The notes: a model not told the origin generated them from the letters alone. 64,000 nt of DNA from Agriotes lineatus (GCA_940337035.1 CALNHX010002301.1:62001-126000); one strand, 5' to 3'. Shown: positions 21,948-33,852, numbered from the stretch's first letter. Translations and numbers: made by a program.

Positions 21948-24524
21948 TTAGGCCATCAGGAACAGGTGCATGTACTGGCCCCAGTCACGCGGATGCTCGG
22001 AAACCCCCTTGGACAGATGCTTCCCCATGGTTTCGTTCATCCTTTCCACCATGCCGTCCGATTGAGTACGGAAGGCAGTGGTCCGGGTCTTGTGTATCCC
22101 CAGTATCCTACAGACGTTCTGAAACGGTCCAAACTCGAAATTCCGGCCCTGGTCGGAATGTAACTCCAGGGGGACTCCAAAACGGCTGAAGCACTCCTTC
22201 ACGAGAACATCAGCGACAGCACCGGTCTCTTTCTTCGGAACGGCGTATGCTTTGGGCCATTTGGTGAAAGATCCAATGCACACCAAGATGCGTTTATTTC
22301 CCGCTTCGGTACCGGGGCATGGTCCGGCGATGTCAATGGCTATCCCCTCGAACCGACCACCGACGTTGTACTGCCACATTGGAGCTCTACGTCTTCTAAC
22401 CGGTCCGTTTCCTGTAGCGCATGCTTCGCACCTCCGGCACCAATCTCGGACGTCACCTTCGCAGCTTGCCCCGTAGAACCTTTCCTGGACCTCTTGCAAC
22501 GTCTTCTTCAATCTGAAGTGTTCCCCAGAGGAGCCATCATGCATGTGGCGCAGCACCTCGGCCACTCTACTCCTTGGAACCATCGATCGTGATCTCGTTG
22601 CCCTACTGTCCTCATCTTCCAAGATTATGGTCAGGACGTTGTTGTCCAGCTGCGAGGTGTCCCATTGCGCCCAATAAGTCTTCATCGTTGCGTTGGTGGT
22701 AGAGACCTCCTGCCAGGTAGGTCGACGGCCATCTTGCTTCCCGGCTAGAACCGTGCCTAAGTCGGGGTCGTTCTCTTGGCTGCTCTGCAACTCGTCTGGC
22801 TCCCGCGAGTCGTCGACTACAGTGGTACGATTGGCGGGTACCGCACGACTCTCCAGTGTCGAACAGTGGCCGCAGTCCGCAGGGCAGGGCCTCCTGGACA
22901 ACGCATCGGCATTGCGGTGGGCTGTGCCAGGTCGATGATTTATTTCAAAGTCGTACTCTTGTAGGCGCTCGATCCACTTAGCCATCTGTCCTTCAGGGTT
23001 CTTGCACTGCAGTAGCCATCCCAGAGCAGTATGGTCGGTCCTCAGCAAGACTCTTTTGCCAAACTCGAATGATTTATGTTTTCCTACGTCAGTACGGCCG
23101 CTGGGATGATCTCCGCACTCGACGATGTCTTGGTACCGGGCCACCAAATCTTCTATCTTCTTCCGTTTTCGTTGGCTCATGCCCCCTCCCAGTATTGGGT
23201 TCCTCCTGAGGGTTGCCAGTTCCCTGCTGACGTTCGTCATCCTTACTGGGACCCCAAGCCCAGTCTTCATCAACGTCTTCCCTACCAGGATACCATGAGT
23301 GAGCTTCTTGCCACCATCAGGCTCGACCACGCGCACCACGTTGCCCCGGAGATCGCCATCCAGGTATGCATCCACGACCCTCTCGGTTCGTCCTTGCAGA
23401 GTAACATCTTCCGCCCATACCACTTGTGCCGCGATCTCTCCTCTTGGGTGTCGGGAAAGCTCCTCCCTACCCACGTGCAACTCGCCGCGTCTCAGGTCCA
23501 AAGCGCACTCACACTTATCCACAACATCCATTCCCAAGATGCACTCGTCCGCAATGTCAGCATAATCGGGCTCAACCACGCGCACCACGTTGCTCCGGAG
23601 ATCGCCATCCAGGTATGCATCCACGACCCTCTCGGTTCGTCCCTGCAGAATAACATCTTCCGCCCATACCACTTGTACTGCGATCTCTTCTCCTGGGTGT
23701 CGGGAAAGCTCCTCCCCACCCACGTGCAACTCGCCGCGTCTCAGGTCCAAAACGCACTTACACTTATCCATAACATCCACTTCCAGGATGTACTCGTCCG
23801 CACTGTCAGCCATCAGATCCCGATGCTTGAGGGTTTGATTCCCAATCTTCAAATCAGTTTCCCCATGTGTGGTCACAGCGCCTCCCGTGGCAGTGCGAAG
23901 ACGTGTCCTGGTGGGCAGCAGCTGACCCTTGTCTCGTATTACGTCAGACCTGGCGATGGACTTCGTCGCTCCAGTATCCAACAGCAGAGACCGAACTCTT
24001 CCATTTATTTTCTCATCAAACTTTTGGACTACTTTCTCTTCTGCGGCTTCCAGCTCTTCCTGCCCGGCCTTCAGCTCTTCTCGTGCTTCCTGCCCGGCTT
24101 CCAGCTGTTCCCCAAGATCCTCTTGTGCTTTTTCTGCCTCCTTTCGTCCGGATCTCAATTCTTCCTTAAGTTCATCCTTGAGGTTTTCTTGAGTGGCTTT
24201 CAATTTTTCCTCAAGTTTTTCTGCCTTCTTTCGGCCGGCTTTCCATTCCTTAAGTCTTTGGTCTGCTTTCTCTTGCTCGGCCTTCAGCCATTCCTTAAGT
24301 ACTTTCTTGAGGTATTCTTGTGCTTTTTCTTGCGCGGCTTTCGATTCTGCTTGCGCTTTTTCTGCCTTCCCCTGCCCAACTTGGATCTCTTTCATAAGAT
24401 CCTCTTGTGCTTTTTCCGCTTTCTCTTGCGCCTTCTCTGCCTTGTCCTGGCTAACTTGCATCAGTTGCAAAAGTTGCCTTAATTGGTCTTCCATTTTGCT
24501 GCTTTGAGATCTCGTCAAAGGCAT
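21948..24524 (-). CDS. Chimeric 858-residue pol-like polyprotein of the Gypsy element
   Basis: Residues 20-170 are a highly charged Ala/Lys/Glu/Gln coiled coil (KAEKAQEKAEKAQ). A retroviral aspartic protease follows (LLDTGATKS, 181-189), and its C-terminal part is duplicated as two 83-residue copies. RT is missing: sequence jumps to the RNase H end (LLRTDHTALGWL, 493-504; HRNADALSRRP, 536-546). Integrase has an HHCC finger (His662, His669, Cys696, Cys699) and a complete D731, D791, E827 core with D,D-35-E spacing. It ends at HLFLMA, so the integrase C-terminus is lost. All deletions leave the frame open. Gag core domains are absent. A long antisense frame over the coiled coil (23076-24482) is a shadow. 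Confidence 0.85.
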   Translation of the reverse strand: MPLTRSQSSKMEDQLRQLLQLMQVSQDKAEKAQEKAEKAQEDLMKEIQVGQGKAEKAQAESKAAQEKAQEYLKKVLKEWLKAEQEKADQRLKEWKAGRKKAEKLEEKLKATQENLKDELKEELRSGRKEAEKAQEDLGEQLEAGQEAREELKAGQEELEAAEEKVVQKFDEKINGRVRSLLLDTGATKSIARSDVIRDKGQLLPTRTRLRTATGGAVTTHGETDLKIGNQTLKHRDLMADSADEYILEVDVMDKCKCVLDLRRGELHVGGEELSRHPGEEIAVQVVWAEDVILQGRTERVVDAYLDGDLRSNVVRVVEPDYADIADECILGMDVVDKCECALDLRRGELHVGREELSRHPRGEIAAQVVWAEDVTLQGRTERVVDAYLDGDLRGNVVRVVEPDGGKKLTHGILVGKTLMKTGLGVPVRMTNVSRELATLRRNPILGGGMSQRKRKKIEDLVARYQDIVECGDHPSGRTDVGKHKSFEFGKRVLLRTDHTALGWLLQCKNPEGQMAKWIERLQEYDFEINHRPGTAHRNADALSRRPCPADCGHCSTLESRAVPANRTTVVDDSREPDELQSSQENDPDLGTVLAGKQDGRRPTWQEVSTTNATMKTYWAQWDTSQLDNNVLTIILEDEDSRATRSRSMVPRSRVAEVLRHMHDGSSGEHFRLKKTLQEVQERFYGASCEGDVRDWCRRCEACATGNGPVRRRRAPMWQYNVGGRFEGIAIDIAGPCPGTEAGNKRILVCIGSFTKWPKAYAVPKKETGAVADVLVKECFSRFGVPLELHSDQGRNFEFGPFQNVCRILGIHKTRTTAFRTQSDGMVERMNETMGKHLSKGVSEHPRDWGQYMHLFLMA
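23321..23818 (-). repeat. Tandem duplication of a 249-bp unit in the protease region
   Basis: Copies at 23321-23569 and 23570-23818 are highly similar (ctcgaccacgcgcaccacg versus ctcaaccacgcgcaccacg at the joins). The unit is 83 codons, so the frame is kept. Both copies encode DKCxCxLDLRRGELHVG and VVDAYLDGDLR. Confidence 0.9.
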
Positions 24525-24652
24525 TCACACTATCCACTTAAATTTATTTATCTGACCGTCGTTTTATCGGCACTTGTTAACAATTTATTTATTTAACGTT
24601 TGTTCAATAATTTTCTTATAGCCCCCTATTCAAAACCTCACACCGACACCAC

Positions 24653-25262
24653 TGTTACGTTCTTAACGTTCGGGCTATTTAAAATTATACAACAAACATG
24701 GGTTCAAACATTTATTTACAACAATGAATTATTACGATTATTGTTTACAAGCACATGCGAAAATTATCAAGCAGATTACAAATTAATACAGGCACTAACG
24801 AACTATCGGTACATTTATTTCTTATTACATACGGATTAACACATTTATTTATATCACTCTTAAACACTAACGATTATATATTTATTTATTTCTATTAGTT
24901 ATATGTACACACGGGCTTTTATTTATGTGGGAGCTCTACATGGCTCTTACGCGTTTTGCTGCCGAATTCGAACTGCCCGCTATTCATGCGGGCGTGTATT
25001 TATATTTCAGGTAATTCCTTTCTAGACTAACCGCGAGTTCGCTCGACTCTTCTAGGAACCGCATGACGCATCCGCGTTTGTTGCCCTTGAGCGCATCCCT
25101 AAAAGCGTGAGTGTCCGTTGCACCTGGCTGTAAGGGCGCTTCCCGAGCATTCGACCGCTGTGACTCATATTTCTGCAGCTGCTTCGAGAAGCTCTGGAAC
25201 GCTCGCGTATTAATCGCCAAGGCTGCCGACTCATCCATCCCTCGGCCCTCAGTATCGTAACA
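24653..25262 (-). repeat. 5' LTR of the Gypsy element
   Basis: Partner of 21122-21731, 610 bp. Its insertion point splits a host-like zinc-finger exon (25263-25389) a few codons before that exon's stop. Confidence 0.92.
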
Positions 25263-25389
25263 ATAGTAATTAGTGCATTTACGGCAACTCAGGTGATTAA
25301 ACGTCAAGATATGCGCCACAAATGTCCACATAGCTAAGTAGTCGTAACAAAAAGGGCACTTCAATACACCAAAGTATTTAATGTTTGTC
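25263..25389 (-). CDS. Orphan zinc-finger exon, interrupted by the LTR element
   Basis: After an acceptor-like cag (25390-25392) the minus strand encodes a last exon with CPFC, then 12 residues, then His-x5-His (LKCPFCYDYLAMWTFVAHIL) and a following CRKC. This is a C2H2-type finger arrangement. The LTR insertion with its ATAG duplication sits just before the stop, which lies at 21109-21111 on the far side. With the insertion the frame instead runs into the LTR. Upstream exons were not identified and the gene is unknown. Confidence 0.35.
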
Positions 25390-25539
25390 CTGCTTTATAA
25401 AGCAGACATGCCAATTATGTATCTCCCAATAGTATAGCATTCCAACTAGAAATTGAAAAGCTGCTTGACATTAAAATTATTTATTAATTGTATGGAACCA
25501 ACTTAGACAGAACTTATACTTTCGATGATGTACTTGATT

Positions 25540-25853
25540 TTAAATAGCTTTACCATATTTGATTGGAGTACTATACATGGGAATCTTGTAATGCACCCTT
25601 AAACGAGGGGTGAGCACAACCCTAGGCAGCTCTAACTCTCGGTAAAATAATGGTGTAAGTAAGAACTCGGCAGTAATCCTTAGGGTTATAAAATAAACTT
25701 CATAAGGTAACACAAAACGAGTGCCAGTCGTTAAACGTAACAGGTTTATGAAGGATGGTAGTACAGTACTAAGTGAATATAAACCAGTAGCAGTAAATAG
25801 ACTTTCAATATCATCAACAGGGTTGCAATCAACATCATAATTAAATCTGGAGG
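25540..25853 (-). CDS. Terminal exon of an unidentified gene (103 codons)
   Basis: The minus strand is open for 103 codons from an acceptor (tttatttag, 25854-25862) to TAA at 25540-25542. There is no internal ATG start, as expected for a last exon, and the first codon is split (one base from the previous exon). The protein is hydrophobic with Leu/Pro/Arg-rich blocks (LPSFINLLRLTTGTRFVLPY; RVVLTPRLRVHYKIP). I recognise no family. No upstream exon was found in 25860-28700. Confidence 0.4.
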
Positions 25854-25862
25854 CTAAATAAA

Positions 25863-28800
25863 TCCCAGAATTTTAAACTAACAAATAAATTAGTTATAGT
25901 CACTCAAATGATAACACACAATATGCATTATTAAAATTCGAAACACATTGTATACAACAGATTAAAAATTCCGAACGAAAGCAACATTGACAGCTGTGCC
26001 GATAAGAAGCGCTCGAACTAGGGCTTGCAAACTTTTAAACTGGAAATTACAATAAGCCGGGTGTCTAAGGACGCTTGTGGAAACAAGTATTAGGTACATA
26101 CAACATTTCAGCCACTCTAACTGATGAAATTTTAACGCTTCAAGCGTTGCAAATAAACTAGTATTTATTGCGTACAGTTTGATAATCGAAGACCTTGGTA
26201 GAACTGTTTATTCTTAGGCGATAGCCCTTTACCGATAAATAAACAGGCAAACTAAAAATTAGTGCTGTACTCATACTTTGCTAATTAAAACTATGGCAAA
26301 TTCCTAGAGGTGGCTTCTAAATAAATTGTTTCAAGATTAGCCTTCCTTGACCAGGGCTCACTATCTAAAGAAAAACCGCACCGAGAAATTCTTCGCAGGT
26401 GTTATCTCGCATGTCGAGCGTTCCTTGGGCAAAATTCAATTCACACCACGTCAAAGGCGAGTCGTGCGGGAAAAACATATTCGAAATTAATCTGCCTCAA
26501 AAAACTATTAAATAATGTATAGCAAAATGAAACGGGGCGTTACAATATCTACAAGTGTAAGAAATAAAGAGATTGTAAAATGTAAGAAGTGTAGGTTTCT
26601 GATATTGAGTTAATATACCATGGTTATCATAAAACCTGCTTTCTACGGTTCTGCTAATAATAAAATTTATTTTTGTTTTTTAAAATTTTAGTTTGAACTT
26701 TTGGTAAGAATTTGACAAAGAATAATATGCCATACGTATACCAGCCATTTTAGATACCATCTACGGGTATATTATTACATCTTCACTTTTATTTTACTAT
26801 TATTATCTAAAGAAAGTTTCATTATTAAAACTTGCTTGAAGTTTACCGAATCAATATATGCTTTTATTATTACTATTATTTGAACTTACTTTTAAATTAA
26901 CCTAATTATGAGCATTGCATTTCCTTGGTCGATTTGCGCTTTAAGTAGTTTTTCACTAAGAGGACATTAATTGGTATTTTATCTTAATGTTCTGTGTTAA
27001 TATAAACTGTTAAATCAATCTTGAATAAAATTGACCGAACAAACTAATGTGCCCCATATCTACTTAGAAAGTTGATTTATTAAAAACTATTCCAGGATTG
27101 GAAGTTGGAGAGGTGTCGCGCAGCAAAATATTCCAGCAATGTACTCAAACGTTATTAATAACAAAAACCTAGGGCGCCAGGATGACTTACCCTCTGAACT
27201 ATATTGAATAGCCAAAATGCGACGTCGGGTATGCTGTAAAGAGATATTAAACACTAAAGAACCCCCATCGGTTGAGTGCCGAACATTACCTATGTATCTT
27301 GATAGTCGATTTAGATTTGTCGGCTAATTCTCTCGAAATTGATTTGATTACGTGGATACAACTACCGGTCAGACTACTTCGGTGGAGACGGCGTGCATTT
27401 TTTTATAAGTACTAAGGTTAATTAAAAAGCAAAAACGAGCTCCAGCTAATTTTGAATTACGTCAAATGTATCCAGGTATCACAGAAAATTCGTAAACTCA
27501 AAGTAGCACAATATTCTAAAAGAGAGCTGATAACCCAGGTAGGAGTAATATAAAAAAGATAATGTACTAATATTAGAGTATCATAATCACATATTAAATA
27601 GCATATTTGCTAGTACAGGGTACAGGTGATTATTCCGTAAATATAAGCCAAAAATAAGAAGCACCTCAAAACATGCAAACTTGACTCAACTTGCGAGTAA
27701 GTCAAAATTTACAGTAATTTAAAATGTACCAATATAAACTACGTAAGTACAACCAACGACAGATTAAAAGTGTAACACAAAATAAATTAAATGTACTAGT
27801 TTACCCTCTCAAATGGGTCCTGAGGGGTAACCATGGAGTTCGTTACGAACTGTAAATGACAGCAACAATCAAAATATAAGACCCACGTGATTCTGAGAGA
27901 ATCCAGGTAGGATCTGCAGCATAGCAAATAAGAAGGTACTCGACACAACATCCAATTAGCGTTAAGAATGGGAAATAAAACATATTGCGTAAACTTCCTT
28001 TCGTTCAGCTCCCAGACCCATGAGATCCAGGAATGTAGCATTCAAGGCAGCAACTGGACCAAGGTCGCTAACTGCACGTGGAACTGCAAACCTCACATTT
28101 CCAGCTGAGGGATTATTTGGGGATCTAAACTTGCGGCTATAAGGAATGGCCAAAATAGAATACAGAACGTCTCAAAACGCGGTACGATAGAAGCTTCAAT
28201 AGACTTACCCCAAATTCTGAACCACATGCAACTGAATTCAAACAGATTGCAAACAAAATTCCTTCAAGAATTGAAGTAAGAAGAAACTTTCTCGTAAAAG
28301 CACCGGAGGAGCATTAAACCACTATATAAGCGAGCAAACTTCACCAAGAACCCGCAGAACTCAGCGCGATCCAAAACAGGAAGCCTAACTGCTTTGAAAT
28401 ATCGCACACAACAAAAGAAGCCGGAAAACGACGCTTCGAGAATGTTTATCGCTACACGCACCAATAAAAACAAAACACGACCAGGAAGGGCCCACGCGAA
28501 GTTGAAAATATGCGCCATAGACCCGGGAATTGACAAAACCGTGCTCAAAACATGAAAATTTATAGACGCACTCTAACCGTAACAATCTATTGAAATGGCT
28601 GGTTTTAAAATACTGAACCATGTTGTTATACAGATATTTAGAAGGAAGCCATTATATGAGTAGCGCACTAACAAATAGTACACGGGATTTGACTTATAGG
28701 AGCCCTTGGAATCGATTTGAGCGAAGTTATTAAACCGCAGTTGAACTAAAAATCAGCTAGTACTGAAAAAAGCTGATTAATCAATCGATTTACTTATCCC

Positions 28801-29500
28801 GCCGCACGGAGAGCTCTCTCCAAAGGACGCAGATATAGATATATTATAGTTAATCGCATTAAGAAATTGAGTCGTGCACATATATGCCACCCATGAGGCA
28901 GATATTGCTGTATACTTTATACAATAATAGAAAATAGTAATTGCAACTACACAGACAAAGGTATAAGATTAACCAATCCGCATACACTAATATTATATAC
29001 CTAATACTAAAACACAGTTTAAACCTAAATAAAATTAGTAAATTAATTAAGCCATTACGGTTCCGTACATCCAACGATGCAACACGTCCAGAATTTGAAA
29101 TACCTTGAAATTGAGGCATGTATTTGAAATGCTTCCATTTAAATTATTTTTGGGTTATAATCATTTGTTAAATTGCAATTGTGAAGTAGAAAAGGAAGTG
29201 TCGTACTTCCTTTTCTTGTAAAGTATTTATGGTCCCTACTAAAGAATACAACGTTGTTTTTCAGCTATAATTACCAAGGGCAGTGATAATCACACTTAGA
29301 AATAATTATTTCTTAAAGGTAACGCACTTGATAATATTTGTCAAAATTATAAGGATTTATCACTAGCCGCAGGGTTCTTAAATAAATTAGTAACTGTATG
29401 TCAGTTTACAGTAAACAAAAAAACACCAAGGAAAAAAGACATGTACAGAACTAAGACTAAAATGGCAAGCAAAGTGGACGCTCAGATACGACGAACCACG
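25863..29500. other. Intergenic AT-rich sequence, no supported gene
   Basis: Scattered short frames only. The two overlapping minus-strand frames near 27796-28153 have no family signature or splice context. No repeat borders were recognised. Confidence 0.4.
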
Positions 29501-29504
29501 TTTT

Positions 29505-29690
29505 TAGTCAGTTCAAAATATTTGAAGTAATATAAAAGCACTTCACATAATTATTGTTTATTATAAAAACTACATCCCATTTGTATTTATAATTTCTACG
29601 ATGTTATAATTTTCGCCACCAACTTACAGCAAAAGTGTTTCAAGTGATGCACCGATATAATTATACACAAGCATTAAACAACACCTTGAT
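29505..29690 (-). pseudogene. Relic of a third DUF1091 unit (3' flank only)
   Basis: Matches the 3' flanks of genes A (about 16990-17163) and B (about 39800-39978) from the poly(A) signal (29557-29562) to the stop-codon region (cattaaac). Similarity is lost exactly where exon 4 coding should start. It is a remnant of a duplicated gene unit lying between the two intact copies. Confidence 0.65.
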
Positions 29691-29699
29691 TAGGCGGTG

Positions 29700-30460
29700 G
29701 ATAGCAGATATGCTTAATTTCATACATTTAAACCAACCGGCTGACGGAAAAACATGCTAGATTATTGTACAAATATAGGAGCGCACTAAACCTTCGACCT
29801 TGGCGGCTTGGCCTCGGTGCGAAGTGTTGATTGTAGTAGGAGGACAGCACCAATCGCTATAGCTGTCGTTCGACGTGATGTGGGTGGAAATCTGCGACGT
29901 CCAATTAGTCCCCTATTTACTGGGGAAGAATTGTGCAGCGCCCCCTTAGCGACCACAAAAACCTGCGAGGCCGTTAATTAGCCCACTCGTAAATGAGATC
30001 CCGAACCGGAAACGGAACAATTAGCCATCGACCAAGACATCACACCAACACCCAAAACACACTGTGCCACTTGCACTGCTCGCCGAGAACCGACTTAATA
30101 CAGAAATCGTAATGAAGCCCGAAGGCACGGCAGCCCCCAAGAGCCAAAAAACGATCGCAGAGACGCGCTTATGAACACCGGCTCGAGACTGACTAATCGT
30201 AAACAAACGCTAAGCCGAGATTCGCACCTAAACGCGCTGTCTGCGACATGCAGATGCGGCCAATCACAACGCAGCTTGCCTCGCGTGAGAGAAAACGCGA
30301 CGACATTGGCAACAAAACTTTCGCTCGCTCCCACGGGCTATGTTTTGAAAATTGCTGTAATCGGGACGAAACACACTGCAGCTGCCGATCAAAGAAATTT
30401 AAAAAAAACTAACTACCTTAAACTAACTATTTACAGGAAACGTTCCAGGAAATCCTGAAA
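29700..30460. other. GC-richer island without assigned gene
   Basis: About 29780-30360 is clearly richer in G+C and CpG than its surroundings and contains a ggccaatcac (CCAAT-like) site near 30258. It could be a promoter/first-exon region or a TE leader. Short frames at 30021-30334 and 30171-30458 overlap in opposite directions and are not convincing. Confidence 0.3.
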
Positions 30461-30671
30461 TAAGATAAGAACTAGCCTCGGAACATAGTCCTTATAAATT
30501 GGTTTAATTATAAGCAGTACCAGTTCGGACACCACCAAAAAAATTGGACCCTCCGTTATATCGAACAGAAGTCTTACAAGATTGCTTCAAGTAGGATACA
30601 GCTTTTACTTCGGGAAATAAATCCGAAAAACAACTGTACCACATAGAGTACAGTTAGAAGGCAATTACGAC

Positions 30672-33600
30672 CAGAGCTGGGCAAACTACTTTTAAAAAGT
30701 AATTAATTACTAATTACCAATTACAGCCCAATGCAGTAATTTAATTACCAGAGATTCAATTACTCACAGGAAATAGTAATTCAATTACCAATTACTTAGT
30801 AATTGTAATTGTACAACATCAATTACTTTTTCAATTACTTTCAATAAAAATTATTGTCATATGCGTAGTTTTATTTAGTAGAACCTTCTTGCAAGTTGCA
30901 ACTATCATTAGTGTTGTGTCGATTAGTAATCGTATTCTAAAAATGCTTAATTTTTATGTTTTGTTAGCTATAGTAACCTAAACACATACTCTTTCACTTG
31001 TGAAGGTTTTTTGATAATTAAATCTTGTAGCTACATGCACCGTTCACCAAAACCAAAAGTTTTTAGTTTGTTTTGAAGTAAGATGTAAGTAAATAAATAA
31101 ATTCAAGGATAACAATTATACAGGGTGTCCCAAAAAAATGCGACACCGATTTGGCATAGATTCCTTAGGTTATAATAAACCGATTAAACCTAATATACCT
31201 TAGTACAAAGTCCCTACGGTATGAAGGTGTAGGGACTTGAAAGTTCAAATGTATATATTTTTTTTATATTAGTTTCCACATATGTTATCAGTGTTATCAC
31301 TGAAGTTAAGCTTTGTATCACGATTGCGGATTTAGATGCCGAGGCCCGTAGGGCCAAAGCAAATAAACCACATAAGGGATAAAACAAACTTCCAGTGCCA
31401 TGGGGTACATTGTTTTTTTAAATGGTGAAATTGCAACATTTTAACCAACCCTTGTTATGTTGACGTCGGTTGACTTACCTATCGTCCAGCCGCCTACAAA
31501 AAGTCGTAAAACAATGATTACTTTACTGCCCATTTCTCGTATTTTATTTGACGATTTCTTCAATGCCGATTTAAAAAAAATATTTTTTTTGAATATGAAG
31601 AAATGTCGAATTTTATTTTGGCTACATTTCGTAATTATATTAGAAAAAATAGCACGCTGAATATGTTATAAAAGTAATTTTTCCATGTTCGTAATAAATT
31701 AATCCACTCGTTTTGCATCGCCCGCTCGTAAATTAAACGTTGAAAAACTCTCACTTTTCTTAACTTGTAGAACAATGTACTATTAAATACGCCTAACATG
31801 AAGCTGAATGACGAAAATATGTAACTTACCTAAGTATACAGGGTGGAGCATTGGATTTTTTAATTGTTTGACAGCAAATTTCTATTTAGATTTTGTAGAA
31901 CACTACGTGGTGATTCAATTGGCGCAACTTGAGTATTTTTTGTTGGCTCAGTTAGAAAATATTTTTTACCCCTATATACGAAAGTAACATTTTTTGTCGC
32001 CTATTAGGGGTTTCCCGAAAATATACGTTTGGTTTCCTGGTCGGTTTCCAATGGCAGTGGGAGGGAATATAATAAATTGACTACCGTTGCCATTCGAGAC
32101 GGGAGGCAATGTGATTAATAATAAATCAACTAACCTCTTGGTTTTCATATTTAAATATTTTTGAATGCAGCTGAATACAAAAGATTGTCACATCATAAAA
32201 TGTAAAAGTATAACTCTGGACTAAAACGTAAATTCCTCCCTTGCATGATTACAATTATTAATTAGGTACTGTTCTCGCTAACGCTGAAGAATTAAATCCG
32301 CGGGAGGGAATGATGCATTTTACTCCCTAGTAATACAAATAGCTATAAAAAATTTATTAGGTGACTTGAAATTTTAAAACAAAATATCAATTTGGTGTTG
32401 ATCAGGGATTGTTGAAAGTTGACAGGTGACTGATAAACCTAGTTGAAAACCGCTGATTGAAATAAGAATTTGTACAGCAGATACAAAAACGGCTACAAAC
32501 TATGAAAACTAAAAACGTTTTATCTAACGAGGTCGTATCAACAATAAAAGATGTTACCATTCCAACTACTTAAACTTTTTGAAAACAAAAAACAGGTAAA
32601 TTGACATAATTGAGGATACTTATTCTTTCACAAGTCCAAACACTAACATGTACCTGTATTTTACAGATTGTTATAGTACTTGTCCCTTTGTCCTATATTT
32701 TAAACCAATGTTTCCGATGAAGCTAACAATGAATTAGCGAAACGTAAAAGATATTTTTAAATAAAGATAATTTTAATTATTTGTAATGACAAAAACGACA
32801 AAATTTTTTACTTACGTTGTTAAAAAAATGTAAATTAGGTGATTTTACCTCTAGATCTGTAAAATAGATGTTTTTTATGAAAAAAGTAGAACCCTTTTAG
32901 GTAGTCTTATTTCCGATCCAGTGAACGTCTGTTTTATAATTTCACTTAAAAAAATAACCAAACACGAACAAAATGTTCAAACAAGTCGGTACTTCACACC
33001 ATAAAAAAGTAAATTAAGCGTCCAAAATCCAAACCTAATCGGCGGTCAACAGGACTTTATTTGTTGACTTTGCTAAGTATTGCAAAGACTGCGGTTTGGA
33101 TTCGCAGCGATTAATAATGGCAAATACGGGACATAAACATCATTCCTTCTGAAGCGATGATAAGGGAATTTTCAGGCGCAAATCTGACGCATAGTATCCG
33201 CGATCAGATTACCTAGTTAAAAACGAACAATAAACCACTATTAAAGTTCGATACCTTCAACAGAATTAAATTGATTCAATAATGTTAATACCCTAATATT
33301 TTCTCCAAATTGTACGTAAAAACCCTAGAAAAGTAGCTAATCACATTTTACTAAAATTTTTCGTTAACAGCCTCTTCAGATCCCCTAGAATTAGGAACTT
33401 GTCCCCAAATCTGGCAACACTGCTCGTGACGCGCGTACAAAATGCGATAGTTGCTGGTTTTGACTCGCCAGATAAATTAGGCTTCTATTTTCGGGCAAGA
33501 CCCTATTGCGGTTTGCTTAATATGTAACTTTGGCACACAATCGAGGTGAGTAATTAAAATACCACAAAGTAATTCAATTACCTCGAGTAATTTCAATTAC

Positions 33601-33852
33601 CACAGATAATTCAAATACTTGTAAAGTAATTTAAATACTTTAGAGTAATTTAATTACACAAAAGTAATTGAGTAATTGAATGTAGTAATTAATTACTTTC
33701 AAAAAGTAATTTTCAAGTACTTTTTAACAAAAATGGCAATTCCTAATTACAATTACCGCATTTTGAAAAGTAATTCAATTTCAAGGCAAATACACAAAAA
33801 GGAATTTAATTAGTAATTTAATTAAAAAGTAATTAATTACTGCCCAGCTCTG
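30672..33852. mobile_element. Non-autonomous hAT transposon with AATTAC-rich ends
   Basis: Terminal repeats are CAGAGCTGGGCA at 30672 and TGCCCAGCTCTG at 33841-33852. Flanking 8-mers attacgac (preceded by gca) at 30664-30671 and attaggac at 33853-33860 match at 7 of 8 bases, the hAT target-duplication length. Inside each end, about 170 bp (left) and 300 bp (right) are filled with repeated (T)AATTAC motifs, likely transposase-binding sites. No transposase frame is present. The block 30961-31100 matches the reverse complement of 45320-45430, next to a hAT transposase tail. A nested fragment starts at 31121 with tacagggtgtcccaaaaa. Confidence 0.85.

Larger units (their letters stand above)
21122..25262 (-). 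mobile_element. Ty3/Gypsy LTR retrotransposon, complete ends, internally deleted
   Basis: Two 610-bp LTRs (21122-21731 and 24653-25262) begin TGTTACG and end CGTAACA. Flanking ATAG at 21118-21121 and 25263-25266 is a 4-bp target duplication. Orientation is minus: next to the 5' LTR is a PBS-like TGGTGTCGGTGTGAGG, and next to the 3' LTR a purine-rich tract (aaggcgggggcag). The LTRs differ at about eight positions (about 98.7% identical), indicating a recent insertion. Gag, most of RT and the integrase C-terminus are missing, so it must depend on an intact relative. At 4.14 kb it is shorter than usual Gypsy elements. Confidence 0.92.

Noticed and set aside
23076..24482. Long plus-strand open frame (468 codons)
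   Set aside because: It is antisense to the repetitive coiled-coil and protease part of the Gypsy frame; low-complexity coding sequence often leaves such shadows. Phe/Leu/Ser-rich with no domain.
27796..28153. Overlapping minus frames with a gaccttggtccagt block also seen near 2740
   Set aside because: The shared block is only about 15 bp and partly self-complementary; surrounding sequence does not align.
30021..30458. Opposed short frames in the GC-richer island
   Set aside because: They overlap in opposite directions, share no motif, and are expected by chance in GC-rich DNA with few stops.
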